From positions 51,691-115,690 of the forward strand of contig VAWU01000013.1 of NCBI GenBank assembly GCA_005888325.1: 64,000 bases of DNA, given 5' to 3'. A model generated the notes under the pieces. It did not search any database. It was not told the origin of the DNA and worked only from the letters and a program-made list of their open reading frames with translations. Each line of letters opens with the position of its first letter. Position 1 is the stretch's first letter. Below, piece after piece: positions 40,593 through 47,493 of the stretch. The position numbers and the translations under genes were made by a program. This stretch comes from Actinomycetota bacterium (GTDB lineage Bacteria > Actinomycetota > Acidimicrobiia > Acidimicrobiales > AC-14).

Positions 40593-41847
40593 CAGCCGCA
40601 ACGAAGAGCTGTTCGAGCGCGCCTGCGGTGTCATCCCCGGCGGGGTCAACTCGCCCGTGCGCGCCTTCGGCAACGTCGGGGGCACGCCGTACTTCGTGTC
40701 CCGCGCCCAGGGCTGTCATGTGTGGGACGTCGAGGGCCGCCGCTACACGGATTACGTGCAGTCGTGGGGCGCATCGATCCTCGGTCACGCGCATCCCGCG
40801 GTGGTCGCTGCCGTGCAGCGCGCCGCCGCCGACGGCACGTCGTATGGCGCGCCGACCGAACGCGAGGTGCTGCTGGCCGAGGCCATCCGCGCGCGCGTGC
40901 CGAGCTGCGAACGTGTGCGGCTGGTCTCGAGCGGCACGGAGGCCACCATGTCGGCTGTCCGGGTGGCGCGTGGCTTCACCGGGCGCGATCGCATCGTGAA
41001 GTTCGCAGGTTGCTACCACGGCCACGCCGACCACCTACTCGCCGCCGCCGGCAGCGGTGTCGCGACCCTGGGGTTGCCCGGGTCGGCGGGTGTCACCGCG
41101 GCGTCGGTGGCCGACACGGTCGTGGCGCCCTACAACGTCGTCCCTGCCCTCGACGCGGCGGTCGCGTGCGTGATCGTGGAGCCGGTCGCGGCCAACATGG
41201 GCCTGGTCGCGCCCGTCCCCGGGTTCCTCGAGGGCCTTCGTGCCGCGTGCGACGCGGCAGGCGCGCTGCTGATCTTCGACGAGGTCGTCACGGGCTTTCG
41301 TCTCGGCCCGGGCGGCGCGCAGGCGCACTACGGCATCACGCCCGACCTCTCGTGCTTCGGGAAGGTGATCGGCGGCGGCCTGCCCCTCGCGGCGTTCGGC
41401 GGCCGGGCCGACGTGATGGCGGTGCTCGCGCCGGACGGACCCGTGTACCAGGCCGGAACGCTCAGCGGGAACCCGCTCGCCACCGCGGCGGGCCTCGCCG
41501 TGCTCGACCTGCTCGACGAAGCGTCCTACACGATGCTCGCGGGACGCGCCGCGCAGCTGGCGTCGTGGCTGACCGACGTGATCACCGAAGCCGGGCTCTC
41601 GGTGCAGGTGCCCCGCGTCGGGCCGCTGCTCGGGCTGTTCTTCGCGGAGGACCCGCCGGAAGACTACGAATCCGCGAAGCGCGCCGACGGAAAGCTCTAC
41701 GCGCGCTTCTTCCACGCGATGCTCGATCGCGGCCAGGCGCTGCCGCCGAGCCCGTTCGAGGCACTCTTCCCGAGCCTCGCCCACACCAAGGAAGAGCTCG
41801 AGTACACCGCTGACCACGCCGCCGCGGCCGCGCGTTCGATCGCCTGA
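40579..41847 (+). CDS. hemL: Glutamate-1-semialdehyde 2,1-aminomutase
   Basis: A 422-residue PLP enzyme. Signatures are CGVIPGGVNSPVRAFGNVGG, VSSGTEATMSAVRVARGFTG, LIFDEVVTGFR and the PLP lysine in SCFGKVIGGGLPLAAFGG. It converts glutamate-1-semialdehyde to 5-aminolevulinate, the second step of the C5 pathway begun by HemA. GTG 40579 overlaps hemB by 14 nt; TTG 40585 is an alternative. Last gene of the haem operon. Confidence 0.95.
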   Translation: MGLGSSRNEELFERACGVIPGGVNSPVRAFGNVGGTPYFVSRAQGCHVWDVEGRRYTDYVQSWGASILGHAHPAVVAAVQRAAADGTSYGAPTEREVLLAEAIRARVPSCERVRLVSSGTEATMSAVRVARGFTGRDRIVKFAGCYHGHADHLLAAAGSGVATLGLPGSAGVTAASVADTVVAPYNVVPALDAAVACVIVEPVAANMGLVAPVPGFLEGLRAACDAAGALLIFDEVVTGFRLGPGGAQAHYGITPDLSCFGKVIGGGLPLAAFGGRADVMAVLAPDGPVYQAGTLSGNPLATAAGLAVLDLLDEASYTMLAGRAAQLASWLTDVITEAGLSVQVPRVGPLLGLFFAEDPPEDYESAKRADGKLYARFFHAMLDRGQALPPSPFEALFPSLAHTKEELEYTADHAAAAARSIA

Positions 41848-41866
41848 CTTCGCGCGCGCGCTGGGT

Positions 41867-42619
41867 TCAGCCGAACAGGTCGAGCACCGCGGCGAGCCCG
41901 GGCCGCACCTCGTCGCCGTCGCCGTGCTCCCTCGGGAGGGCCCGGGCGGGGCGCCCGAAGAGGATCAGGCACACGAGCGGGAGCGCGACCAGCGCCAGGC
42001 GGGGCAGCGCGCAGCGGTCGACGTACAGGCTGACGCACCAGCGCTCGTCGACCTGTTCTCCGAGCACCAGGTCCTCGCGCCAGCACACCGCGACCTTGCC
42101 CCCGCCGGTCTCGAACAGCTCGAAGGTCTCGAGCCCACCGGGCTTGGGCCGCAGCGTGGCGACCGGCGCGCTGGTGCCGTCGCGCACGAGCACCTCAGGC
42201 GCGAGGAGGGTGCCCTGCGAGAGGTACGTCGCCAGCGCCTCGCCGTCGGGCGCCCTGGCGGTGAACGACCGGTCGGCCGCGTCGTAGGTCTCCAGGCTGA
42301 AGAGCGGGTCGCCGTCGAGGTCGACGCAGCTCAGGCGGGCCCGGCCGGCCCCGGAGGCCGCAAGCACAGCCCGGCCGTCCGGCTCGTGCTCGGGCACGAC
42401 GTTCGCCTCGATGCGCCCTTCGTGGCCCTGGTAGACGATCGAGCCGCCCACGGAGAGGCGGCGGAGCACGAACGTCGACGTCCGGGTGAACGGCTCCTGG
42501 TTGGCCGCCCGGAACCCGGGGACGGCCGTGGGCGCGTCCTCGGGATCGAGCTCGGCGCCGCAGGATGGGCACCGCCGCTCCGCGTTCGACCACGATTTGT
42601 GGCACCACAGACACCGCAC
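41867..42619 (-). CDS. Zinc-ribbon protein with C-terminal membrane segment, unknown
   Basis: A 250-residue protein. An N-terminal zinc ribbon (CLWCHKSWSNAERRCPSCGA) is followed by a beta-rich middle region (residues 45-195) reminiscent of LURP-one/scramblase-like folds, although I cannot prove it, and one hydrophobic segment (LALVALPLVCLILFG) near residue 220. GTG 42619 is fixed by TAGTCT 6 nt upstream. Function unknown; it is convergent with hemL. Confidence 0.75.
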   Translation of the reverse strand: MRCLWCHKSWSNAERRCPSCGAELDPEDAPTAVPGFRAANQEPFTRTSTFVLRRLSVGGSIVYQGHEGRIEANVVPEHEPDGRAVLAASGAGRARLSCVDLDGDPLFSLETYDAADRSFTARAPDGEALATYLSQGTLLAPEVLVRDGTSAPVATLRPKPGGLETFELFETGGGKVAVCWREDLVLGEQVDERWCVSLYVDRCALPRLALVALPLVCLILFGRPARALPREHGDGDEVRPGLAAVLDLFG

Positions 42620-42625
42620 GACACC

Positions 42626-42631
42626 AGACTA
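42626..42631 (-). promoter_or_regulatory. -10 box, leaderless type, for the zinc-ribbon protein
   Basis: Minus-strand TAGTCT, 6 nt before GTG 42619; it lies 23 nt downstream of the geranylgeranyl-reductase gene end. Confidence 0.55.
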
Positions 42632-42653
42632 CGGGACCGGGTCGTGTCCAGGG

Positions 42654-43898
42654 TCAGGCGGCGGGCGCGAGCCTGGCGATCGCGGCGACGGCCCGGTAGG
42701 CCGCCTCGGCCGGGCCCAGCTCGTCCGGCCGCAAGAGGTTCGCCATGATGCGCAGCACCCATTCCATCAGCGTGCGCGAGTGCATGCCCGTGCCCACCAG
42801 GGCGCGCATGAGCTCCGGGCGGCCGATGATGCGGACGAAGGCGCGCGCCACCTTGAAGTAGAGGCCGTAGGTCTCCTTCAGGCGGACGTCGTAGGACCGG
42901 AGCGCGAGGCCGTCGCCGGAGGCGAGCGCCGCGTGCAGCACCTCGGCCGCGAGGCGACCGGTCTCGTACGCGTAGGCGATGCCCTCCCCGTTGAACGGGT
43001 TGATGGCGCCCCCCGCGTCGCCCACGACGAGCCATGTCGGGCCCACGTGGGGGCCGACCGACAGGCCCATGGGCAGGCGGCCACCGGTCGGCGGCCCGCA
43101 CGACGTCTCCGGGCGGATGTCCCACGAGGCGGGCGCCCACGCGACGAAGTCGTCCATGAGCTTCGAGGTGTTGACCTCCTTCCACTGGTTGAAGGTCGAC
43201 AGGAGCCCGATGCCGACGTTCACCCGGCCGTCGCCCACCGGGAAGATCCAGCCGTAGCCCGGCAGCACGTTGCCCGCCCGGTCGTGGATGTCGAGGTGCG
43301 ACTCGATCCAGGGCTCGTCGTGACGCGGCGAGCGGAAGTAGCCGCGGATCGCCATCCCCTGCGGGTAGGAGCGGTCGCGCTGCGTCCCGAGCGATCGACC
43401 GAAGCGCGAGTTCGCCCCGTCGGCGACCACGACGAAGCGGCCACGCACCTCAGTCGTGTGGCCGGAGCCCTTGTCGGTGACGGTCGCGCCCCGCACCAGG
43501 CCGCGCTCGAGGACGGGCGCGACCGCCTCGCGACCGTCCCAAAGGGCGGCGCCCGCCTTCACCGCCCGCTGCGACACAATGTCGTCGAGGTCCTGGCGCG
43601 TGACGACGTAGCCGTGACGCGGGAAGCCGGGCGTGTCCGGCCACTCGAGCTCGAGGGTGCGGCCGAACGCGATCGACCGTAGGCCCACGAACCGGTGGTG
43701 ATCGGCCAGCTGGGCGCCGAGGCCCATGTCGTCGAGCTGCTTGACGGCTCGCGGCGTGAGGCCGTCGCCACACGTCTTCTCACGCGGGAAGCACTTCTTC
43801 TCCACCATGACGACGTCGTGGCCGGCGTCGGCCAGCCAGTGGGCGCACGCCGCGCCCGAAGGCCCCGCCCCCACCACGACGACGTCGTGGAGCGGCAC
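42654..43898 (-). CDS. Geranylgeranyl reductase family flavoprotein (MenJ-like)
   Basis: A 414-residue FAD-dependent enzyme. The N-terminal dinucleotide motif VVVVGAGPSGAACAHWLA, the CGDGLTPRAVKQLDDMG block and the second FAD motif LVVGDAGGAINPFNGEGIAY define the family. It saturates double bonds in isoprenoid chains; next to respiratory genes a menaquinone-tail reductase role (as for MenJ in mycobacteria) is most plausible. The GTG start at 43898 overlaps the cytochrome c stop by one base. Confidence 0.88.
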   Translation of the reverse strand: MPLHDVVVVGAGPSGAACAHWLADAGHDVVMVEKKCFPREKTCGDGLTPRAVKQLDDMGLGAQLADHHRFVGLRSIAFGRTLELEWPDTPGFPRHGYVVTRQDLDDIVSQRAVKAGAALWDGREAVAPVLERGLVRGATVTDKGSGHTTEVRGRFVVVADGANSRFGRSLGTQRDRSYPQGMAIRGYFRSPRHDEPWIESHLDIHDRAGNVLPGYGWIFPVGDGRVNVGIGLLSTFNQWKEVNTSKLMDDFVAWAPASWDIRPETSCGPPTGGRLPMGLSVGPHVGPTWLVVGDAGGAINPFNGEGIAYAYETGRLAAEVLHAALASGDGLALRSYDVRLKETYGLYFKVARAFVRIIGRPELMRALVGTGMHSRTLMEWVLRIMANLLRPDELGPAEAAYRAVAAIARLAPAA

Positions 43899-44560
43899 TA
43901 CTTGAACGTCTCGCGTTCGTACAGGACGACGGCGTTGAGCTCTTCGGGCGACAGGGTGCTTGCAAACGCAGGCATCTTCCCCAGCTGGACGACGTGCTGG
44001 CCGCCAGGACGCGCGGGGTCGCCGTACGGCGTGCCCTTGGGCTTGGTCTGCGACCCCTCCTGGACCCACTTCACGTGATCGGCCTCGTTCGGGAAGGTCA
44101 GGAGCACCTGGCCGGCCAGCTTGGGGAAGTCACCCACGCCTTCACCGTTGGCGCCGTGGCAGCTGGCGCAGTTCGCGCTGAAGGTCCGGGCGCCGAGCTG
44201 GATGGGCGTGAGGCTCACGGCCCGCTGGGGCGGAGCCAGCGCCCCCACGTAGACGATGGCCCAGAACGGCAGGATGAAGAGCACCGGGAACATCCAGACC
44301 GGGATGCCGCTCCGGGGGCCGCGGGGCGCGACGTAGGTGGGCAGGGCCGCGGCCGGCTCCGCCTCCGCCCCGACCGGCGCTCCGTCCTCGCTCCCGGGCG
44401 CCGTGTCCGCCGCGGCGACCACGACCGGAGGGCTCGGCTCGCTCGACGGGGGTGGGGCGTCGCCCGAGGGGGGCGGGGCGTCGCTGCCTCCCGTGCCGAG
44501 GCCCAAGGCCTCGCGCCGTTCGCGTGACCGGCGCAGCAGGTACTCGGGAACTTCGGTCAA
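43898..44560 (-). CDS. Membrane-anchored monohaem cytochrome c with LLxRS-type N-terminal motif
   Basis: A 220-residue protein. The cytosolic N-terminus TEVPEYLLRRSRERREALG (residues 2-20) is followed by a Pro/Ala/Ser-rich linker, one membrane helix (about 86-108) and a class I cytochrome c domain with CASCH at 131-135 and axial Met probably in GKMPAF. It should carry electrons between the bc complex and an oxidase outside the membrane. The N-terminal motif recurs in the subunit-IV-like protein at 46589. The start is TTG 44560, with GGAGG 5 nt upstream. Divergent from the bc-nuo operon. Confidence 0.88.
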   Translation of the reverse strand: MTEVPEYLLRRSRERREALGLGTGGSDAPPPSGDAPPPSSEPSPPVVVAAADTAPGSEDGAPVGAEAEPAAALPTYVAPRGPRSGIPVWMFPVLFILPFWAIVYVGALAPPQRAVSLTPIQLGARTFSANCASCHGANGEGVGDFPKLAGQVLLTFPNEADHVKWVQEGSQTKPKGTPYGDPARPGGQHVVQLGKMPAFASTLSPEELNAVVLYERETFK

Positions 44561-44596
44561 CTCGTCCTCCGGCGGGGCTCAGGGGCGCTCCGGGGA

Positions 44597-44602
44597 AATC
44601 TA
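44597..44602 (-). promoter_or_regulatory. -10 box for cytochrome c/flavoprotein operon
   Basis: Minus-strand TAGATT gives a start about 30 nt before TTG 44560, leaving room for the GGAGG ribosome site. Confidence 0.45.
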
Positions 44603-44639
44603 TGCGGGCGCCCGAGATGTGGCCAAACACCACACAATC

Positions 44640-44676
44640 GGCCCCGCCGCGCCGATGTGCCTCCGGCGGAGGGGCC
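44640..44676. other. GC-rich inverted repeat between divergent respiratory promoters
   Basis: GGCCCC (44640-44645) pairs with GGGGCC (44671-44676), and after one mismatch GCCGC-type bases continue the stem. No T-run follows, so a terminator is not supported; it may insulate the two divergent promoters or bind a regulator. Confidence 0.4.
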
Positions 44677-44725
44677 GTGCTAGAACGCCGGGTGTCCCCC
44701 GGTGCTGTGGGTCCTCGTTGTCCAG

Positions 44726-44731
44726 TAGAAT
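44726..44731 (+). promoter_or_regulatory. -10 box of the bc-nuo operon
   Basis: TAGAAT predicts transcription starting near 44738, with a leader of about 30 nt containing GAGGAGAGAAGG. No clear -35 box. Confidence 0.55.
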
Positions 44732-44747
44732 GTGAGAGATTTCACGA
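44730..44747 (+). promoter_or_regulatory. Candidate Rex operator over the bc-nuo transcription start
   Basis: The 18 bp read A-TGTGA-G-AGAT-TTCAC-GA and match TTGTGAANNNNTTCACAA at 11 of 14 specified bases, with both TGTGA and TTCAC cores and the correct 4-bp centre plus flanks. It overlaps the -10 box end and the predicted start, a position that should repress. Confidence 0.6.
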
Positions 44748-44767
44748 GGAGAGAAGGGCACGCCTAA

Positions 44768-44884
44768 GTGTCGGCTGACCCAGGAGTCTCGGCTGTGAAG
44801 AGACACGCGCTGAAGCGTGAGTGGTGTGCCTCCGTCGTCGGGGCAGGCTGGGTCGTCCGCCCTGTTGTCGGGGCCGTTCTATGA
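44768..44884 (+). CDS. 38-codon micro-ORF leading the bc-nuo operon
   Basis: GTG 44768 opens a 38-residue frame (VSADPGVSAVKRHALKREWC then a hydrophobic stretch ending RPVVGAVL) that ends in a TGA overlapping ATG 44881 as ATGA. A GAGGAGAGAAGG stretch precedes it by about 10 nt, while the next gene has no ribosome site of its own. It is therefore likely translated, either as a coupling leader or as a small one-span membrane subunit. No homologue known to me. Confidence 0.5.
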   Translation: MSADPGVSAVKRHALKREWCASVVGAGWVVRPVVGAVL

Positions 44885-45345
44885 ACCTCTCTGCGGCGTT
44901 CTTCGTCTCCCTTGCCATGCTCGTGATCGGCATCGGGATCTGCATCCGGGTCGGCCGGCGCCGGCCCCCAGGCACGCCCTTCACGTGGGGCGAAGCCTTC
45001 CTCGCGGCGACCTTCGTCTTCGGCCTCATGCTGCTCGCCTACGGCGTCGTGCCGGACCAATGGCTGCGGTGGGCCGACAACCGACTGGTCTGGCGCTCCG
45101 ACAAGCTGCTGCTCGCCGTCTCGTCCAAAGGCGTCAAGTTCGGCGACGCGGCCAAGACGTTCGGCGGCACCGGGCGCATCCTGATCACCTACCAGGCGCT
45201 GCGCGACATGATCGCGGCCGGCATCTACATCGTGATGCTCGGGGTGCAGATCGCGCTGTGGGCGATGTGGCAGAAGCGCGGACAGGTCAAGAGCACCGAG
45301 GTGGCGACCTCCGACTTCGGCCGTCCTCTGGTGAGGAGGGTCTGA
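44881..45345 (+). CDS. Three-span membrane protein of the bc operon, unknown
   Basis: A 154-residue protein with membrane segments near residues 4-22, 37-57 and 107-130 (MLGVQIALWAMWQKRGQ). No cofactor-binding motif is seen. ATG 44881 overlaps the micro-ORF stop (ATGA). It is followed by a ferredoxin and the cytochrome b genes, so it probably is an accessory subunit or anchor for electron entry into this complex. The longer reading frame from 44821 has no support. Confidence 0.7.
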   Translation: MNLSAAFFVSLAMLVIGIGICIRVGRRRPPGTPFTWGEAFLAATFVFGLMLLAYGVVPDQWLRWADNRLVWRSDKLLLAVSSKGVKFGDAAKTFGGTGRILITYQALRDMIAAGIYIVMLGVQIALWAMWQKRGQVKSTEVATSDFGRPLVRRV

Positions 45346-45346
45346 C

Positions 45347-45760
45347 GTGGCCAAGACCGACGCCAACCCGCCGATGCCCGCGTTTCCCGGCGAGTACGTC
45401 CTGCAGGAGATCGCGCCCGACGACCTCAGCAAGTCGGTGAAGCCGAAGCAGTTCCTCCACATCGACCAGTCCGAGTGCATCATGTGCGAGGGCTGTGTCG
45501 ACATCTGCCCGTGGAAGTGCATCCACATGCTCGGCACCGACACGATCACCGAGGCGCTCAACACGATCGAGCCCGGCATCGACCCCGACGAGCACGTGGT
45601 GTTCGTAGTCGACGAGGACGTGTGCACCCGTTGCGGGCTCTGCGTCGACCGTTGCCCGACCGGTGTGATCATCATGGGCAAGGCCGGTGTCGCGCCGCGC
45701 GACGGCGACCGGCACCAACGCGACAACAAGCACGGCTACTCGTACGGCATGCGGTTCTAG
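45347..45760 (+). CDS. 2[4Fe-4S] ferredoxin-type protein of the bc operon
   Basis: A 137-residue protein with two Cys clusters, CIMCEGCVDICPWKC and CTRCGLCVDRCPTGV, each CxxCxxCxxxC, separated by an acidic linker of about 40 residues. This is the bacterial ferredoxin pattern with an elongated loop. Lying directly upstream of cytochrome b, it may donate or accept electrons at the cytosolic face of the complex. GTG 45347 starts one base after the previous stop. Confidence 0.9.
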   Translation: MAKTDANPPMPAFPGEYVLQEIAPDDLSKSVKPKQFLHIDQSECIMCEGCVDICPWKCIHMLGTDTITEALNTIEPGIDPDEHVVFVVDEDVCTRCGLCVDRCPTGVIIMGKAGVAPRDGDRHQRDNKHGYSYGMRF

Positions 45761-45775
45761 AGACGGGGACGGCGG

Positions 45776-46573
45776 GTGGCACGACGCGGCAACGGAAACG
45801 GAAACGGCGGTGGCCGGCTTCGCCTCGGCGAGCGGGCGGGCGAGACGTTCGCCAAGGTGCAGGGCTCGCAGGCGTGGACGTCGATCTTCCGGCCCGGCTC
45901 GATCTTCCGCAAGGGCTACACCGACAGCCCGAGGAACCGGTCCTACGTCATCATGAACAGCCTGCTGTACCACCTTCACCCCGTGAAGGTGAAGCGGCAT
46001 GCGGTGAAGGTCAGCTACACGCTTTGCCTCGGCGGCCTGTCCTTCTTCCTCTTCATCCTGCTCACGATCACGGGCATCTTCCTGATGTTCTTCTACAAGC
46101 CCACCGAGGCCCAGGCGTGGGACACCATCAAGCAGCTGCACACCGGCGTCGCGTTCGGCCTGCTCGTGCGCAACATGCACCGCTGGGCCGCACACCTCAT
46201 GGTGCTCACCGTGTTCTTGCACATGGCGCGGGTCTTCTATCACGGTGCGTACAAGCCACCGCGCGAGTTCAACTGGGTGATCGGCGTGATCCTCCTCACG
46301 CTCACGCTGCTGCTGTCGTTCACGGGTTACCTGCTGCCGTGGGACCAGCTCGCGCTCTGGGCGGTCACGGTGGGCACGAACATGATGGGCTACACACCCG
46401 TGTTCGGGCAGCAGGTGCGCTTCGTCCTGCTGAGCGGAGTCGAGATCTCGAGTGAGACACTGCTGCGCTGGTACGTGCTCCACGTGTTGCTGTTCCCGTT
46501 CATCATCGTGATCTTCATGGCCATCCACTTCTGGCGCGTCCGCAAGGACGGCGGAATCTCCGGCCCGCTGTAG
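45776..46573 (+). CDS. Cytochrome b, b6-type N-terminal half
   Basis: A 265-residue protein with four membrane helices. Haem-binding histidines lie in RNMHRWAAHLMVLTVFLHM (helix B) and in LRWYVLHVLLFPF with FMAIHFWRVRKDGGISGPL (helix D); the terminal GISGPL is typical of cytochrome b6. The N-terminal 25 residues are Arg/Gly/Asn-rich (RRGNGNGNGGGRLRLGERAG). It carries quinol electrons through two b haems. The C-terminal half of cytochrome b is a separate gene, so the complex has the b6/subunit-IV organisation. GTG 45776. Confidence 0.92.
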   Translation: MARRGNGNGNGGGRLRLGERAGETFAKVQGSQAWTSIFRPGSIFRKGYTDSPRNRSYVIMNSLLYHLHPVKVKRHAVKVSYTLCLGGLSFFLFILLTITGIFLMFFYKPTEAQAWDTIKQLHTGVAFGLLVRNMHRWAAHLMVLTVFLHMARVFYHGAYKPPREFNWVIGVILLTLTLLLSFTGYLLPWDQLALWAVTVGTNMMGYTPVFGQQVRFVLLSGVEISSETLLRWYVLHVLLFPFIIVIFMAIHFWRVRKDGGISGPL

Positions 46574-46588
46574 AGGGAGCGAGTTCCC

Positions 46589-47479
46589 ATGGCCGAAGTA
46601 CCCGAACATCTCCTGCGCCGGGCGAAGGAGCGGCGCGAGGCGCTCGCGGGCGCGGGCAAGCCGCCCGAGGAGACAGCTGCCCCGGGAGGGCAGCCCGAGG
46701 AGACAGCTGCCCCGGGAGGGCAGCCCGAGGAGCCCGCGGCCGAGCCCGCGCCTCCGGCCGAGCCCGCGGCGCCCGCGGCGAGCGCGCCCTCCGATCCCTC
46801 CGGCAAGATCCCCGCCCACCTCCTCGCCCGCAGCCAGGCGCGCAAGGACGCGCTGGCCGGTGGGGGCGGCCAGGGTGACGGTGGCGGCGGCGGTGCCGCC
46901 GCGACGAGCCCACCGCCCGCCGCCGCGGCAGCCGCGGTCGCAACCGCCACCGCCCCGGCGCCGTCCGGCCTGTCCGGGCCCGAGGGTCACACGCAGCGCC
47001 TGCTCACGGTCGTCAAGGCGGGCTCCATCCAGGACGTCAAGTCCGTCCCCACCGACAAGGTGCACGTGTGGCCGCACCTGCTCGTCGCCGAGTTCGTCGC
47101 CGCGCTGGCGATGACCGCATTCACGCTGGTGTTCTCGATCTTCGTCAACGCGCCGCTGCTCGAGACGGCGAACTACAACTTCACCCCCAACCCGTCCAAG
47201 GCGCCGTGGTACTTCCTCGGCCTGCAGGAGCTGCTGACGATGTTCCACCCGATGGTCGCCGGCGTGACCATCCCGGGCATCGGCATCTTCGGGCTGATGC
47301 TGGCGCCGTACAGCGACCGCAACCCCAGCCAGAAGCCCGAGGACCGCAAGTTCGCCATCGCCCTCTTCACCTTGTTCCTCATGTTCTGGGCTGTCCTCGT
47401 CATCATCGGCTCGTTCTTCCGAGGGCCCGGGTTCAACTTCACCTTGCCCTGGCGCGACGGCCTGTTCTTCGACCTGTAG
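46589..47479 (+). CDS. Subunit IV-like cytochrome b C-terminal half with long low-complexity N-terminus
   Basis: A 296-residue protein. The last 140 residues hold three membrane helices and the quinol-site pattern NPSKAPWYFLGLQELL, equivalent to subunit IV of b6f complexes. The first 155 residues are unusual: two copies of a short helical motif (AEVPEHLLRRAKERREAL at 2-19, GKIPAHLLARSQARKDAL at 72-89) separated by Pro/Glu/Ala repeats and followed by Gly/Ala tracts. The same motif opens the cytochrome c at 44560. ATG 46589 follows GAGGGAG. Confidence 0.88.
   Translation: MAEVPEHLLRRAKERREALAGAGKPPEETAAPGGQPEETAAPGGQPEEPAAEPAPPAEPAAPAASAPSDPSGKIPAHLLARSQARKDALAGGGGQGDGGGGGAAATSPPPAAAAAAVATATAPAPSGLSGPEGHTQRLLTVVKAGSIQDVKSVPTDKVHVWPHLLVAEFVAALAMTAFTLVFSIFVNAPLLETANYNFTPNPSKAPWYFLGLQELLTMFHPMVAGVTIPGIGIFGLMLAPYSDRNPSQKPEDRKFAIALFTLFLMFWAVLVIIGSFFRGPGFNFTLPWRDGLFFDL
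46664..46723 (+). repeat. 30-bp exact tandem duplication in the subunit-IV-like gene
   Basis: Two identical 30-bp units at 46664-46693 and 46694-46723, plus the first 9 bp of a third, code for repeated PEETAAPGGQ. In frame, so protein length varies without frameshift. Confidence 0.9.
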
Positions 47480-47493
47480 ATGAGGAGCCTCCC

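Noticed and set aside
44640-44676. Rho-independent terminator
   Set aside because: The hairpin is strong but no T-run follows on either strand, and it lies upstream of both divergent operons rather than at a gene end.
44452-44778. A 108-codon plus-strand frame opposite the cytochrome c gene
   Set aside because: It has no ribosome site, runs through a promoter region and is a shadow of the minus-strand cytochrome c gene.
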